In this document: piece after piece, positions 5,646 through 6,724 of the stretch
Layout: the number at the start of each line of letters is the position of its first letter
Position numbering within the stretch: position 1 is the first letter of the stretch
From: Mxb001 sp049431945
Lineage (GTDB): Bacteria; Actinomycetota; Actinomycetes; S36-B12
Reading direction: 5' to 3'
Assembly (NCBI GenBank): GCA_049431945.1
Contig: JBMTDJ010000091.1
Span: forward strand, 1-6,724
DNA length: 6,724 nucleotides
Program-made: the position numbers and the translations under genes
Notes under the pieces: model-generated
Databases searched by the model: none
What the model was told of the DNA's origin: nothing
What the model saw: only the letters and a program-made list of their open reading frames with translations

Positions 5646-6474
5646 ATTCCAGGCATACGTGCCACGCAGCCTTGGTGGTGTGGTCGATGCCATCGCGGAG
5701 GCACGGACCGGGACCAGGGCCAAGCGGGCATGGATCATGCCCAATGGCGCAGTGGAGATCGCCTTCTTCCTCGACGGAGCGCAAATCGACGGCTTCTATA
5801 TGGGCGACGATGATCCCTCAGAGCGCGGCTCTCGAACCACTTTCTCCCTCCTGTTTGGGGCATCGACGAAGCCTCAGGTTGTGATAACTCCGAACACGCG
5901 CGTCATGATCGCCATGATGGCGCCGATCGCGGCTCAGTTAATTTTCGGAATCCCAGCATCTGCGATACACAATCGCACCATCGAACCAACCATGATCCGA
6001 GGCGACCTGGGGATGATCGAGGATCAACTGAACACCCTGCCGACGTTCATGGAGCGAGCCCAATTCCTTGAGAGGTATTTGCTACGACGGTTGAGAAGGC
6101 ATTCCGATATCCCTCCGTTCGTATCCTTCACTCGCCATGCTCAGCACGTCCTACGGGAAGCTGACCCCTTCTGGATGACCAAGACACTGATAGACAAATC
6201 CGGCTACTCATCAGTGCACATGAATCGATTGGCGAAAATCTGGTTGGGGACCACCCTGAACCGCTACGAGGCACTCTTTCGCTTTCGTGACGCCCTCGGT
6301 CGCATGCAAGCACCCGAACTGAATCTGGCCGAGGTGGCAGCGGAATGTGGATACCACGACCAGGCTCATTTCACTCATAGCTTCAAGCAATTCTCAGGAC
6401 TAACCCCGTCTGCATACCGCGCGGCGTCGAAGGTTGGTGTCGACACTCTCTTCTTCGAGAAATTGCCCGCGTAA
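5635..6474 (+). CDS. AraC-family transcriptional regulator
   Basis: The product has 279 residues. The C-terminal part (about 180-262) is an AraC/XylS double helix-turn-helix. The second unit is canonical: LAEVAAECGYHDQAHFTHSF at 231-250, then KQFSGLTPSAYR at 251-262. The first unit (about 183-215) is more diverged. The N-terminal part (1-150) resembles the sensing domain of AraC members with a YVP..L...V motif near 8-17 and a WIMPNGAVEIAFFLDG segment at 33-48 (DUF6597-like); the ligand is unknown. Because the stop TGA at 5608-5610 is in frame, GTG at 5635 is the only usual start before the conserved YVP segment, but it lacks a good ribosome site. The gene uses more A/T at third positions than the upstream genes, which suggests a different origin. 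The small gene downstream on the same strand is a possible target or operon partner. Confidence 0.9.
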   Translation: MFDEFQAYVPRSLGGVVDAIAEARTGTRAKRAWIMPNGAVEIAFFLDGAQIDGFYMGDDDPSERGSRTTFSLLFGASTKPQVVITPNTRVMIAMMAPIAAQLIFGIPASAIHNRTIEPTMIRGDLGMIEDQLNTLPTFMERAQFLERYLLRRLRRHSDIPPFVSFTRHAQHVLREADPFWMTKTLIDKSGYSSVHMNRLAKIWLGTTLNRYEALFRFRDALGRMQAPELNLAEVAAECGYHDQAHFTHSFKQFSGLTPSAYRAASKVGVDTLFFEKLPA

Positions 6475-6603
6475 TCACCGCGTGCTCTAGCGGTCTCAAG
6501 ACGATCGTTTCGTACAAGACCCGTCGCACGTGACGTTCTAACCTCGCAAACGCCCCAGGAGTCGAGCACTCCGTCTAGCCGGTCCACGAATGTGAGGGTT
6601 GGA

Positions 6604-6724
6604 ATGAAGATCATCATGAACGTGCGAATCACTCAGGGATACGAGAAGTGGGTCGAGCTCTTCCGTTCCGCGGGGGCTGTGCGCGAGCAATTTGGCATTA
6701 CCGTTTTGGCGTATGGTCACGATA
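6604..6724 (+). CDS. Small protein of unknown function (3' truncated by window end)
   Basis: Forty codons are visible. The start ATG at 6604 has GAGGG (6594-6598) five bases upstream. The sequence MKIIMNVRIT, then GYEKWVELFRSAG, then REQFGITVLAYGHD follows a beta strand, helix (with a YEKW motif), strand order. This resembles one half of small dimeric ferredoxin-like alpha/beta proteins (the DUF3764 and monooxygenase-like groups), but too little is present to assign a family. It follows the AraC-type regulator by 129 bases on the same strand. In that gap TAACCT at 6539-6544 could be a -10 box, without a clear -35 element. Confidence 0.7.
   Translation, partial: MKIIMNVRITQGYEKWVELFRSAGAVREQFGITVLAYGHD

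Noticed and set aside
5353..5784. Minus-strand frames downstream of ssrA
   Set aside because: They cross the tmRNA 3' end and the terminator and overlap the AraC-type gene; no protein features.
6477..6494. ACCGC / GCGGT inverted repeat after the AraC-type gene as a terminator
   Set aside because: Only five pairs, an eight-base loop and no T-run; too weak to call.
6558..6572. GGAGT / ACTCC inverted repeat before the last gene
   Set aside because: Five-base arms are expected by chance, and no promoter is clearly placed relative to it.
1..6724. CRISPR arrays, insertion sequences, integrase, tandem repeats
   Set aside because: None seen on either strand; the only long repeats are the hairpins listed.

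Overview
The window looks like chromosomal DNA from a high-GC Gram-positive bacterium (Actinomycetota). Most of it is very GC-rich, with strong G/C at third codon positions. It also carries a lipoprotein gene pair of an actinobacterial type (DUF6153 plus DUF305/F510_1955) and a tmRNA whose tag ends in ALAA. I cannot name the genus from sequence alone.

Region 1 (1-4382, plus strand) is a tightly packed array. It starts with a 5'-truncated PLP-dependent lyase of the sphingosine-1-phosphate lyase type. One base later comes a complete FGGY-family carbohydrate kinase, and the two look like one metabolic operon: a kinase and a lyase of a class that cleaves phosphorylated amino alcohols. The kinase stop overlaps the start of a small two-helix, His-rich membrane protein (DUF6153-like) through ATGA. 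After a 53-bp gap containing a perfect 10-bp inverted repeat comes a lipoprotein that fuses a DUF305 domain to an F510_1955/BNR-type beta-propeller. DUF6153, DUF305 and F510_1955 proteins often occur together near copper or metal stress genes in actinobacteria; no metal transporter lies in this window.

Region 2 (4379-5461) is housekeeping. thpR (RNA 2',3'-cyclic phosphodiesterase) is on the minus strand and overlaps the lipoprotein stop tail-to-tail by 4 bases. It is divergent from ssrA (tmRNA), whose 3' end runs straight into a perfect 19-bp intrinsic terminator.

Region 3 (5462-6724) begins just after ssrA. Its base composition is clearly less GC-rich. It holds an AraC-family regulator, preceded by a possible leaderless 12-codon upstream ORF, and the start of a small protein cut by the window edge. 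The 3' end of ssrA is a classic integration site for islands, so this segment may be acquired DNA, but no integrase or second att copy is visible here.

The points most worth a second look are the DUF305-propeller fusion with a perfect 12-bp hairpin exactly at the domain junction, the SPL-like lyase/FGGY kinase pair, and the composition change at ssrA.
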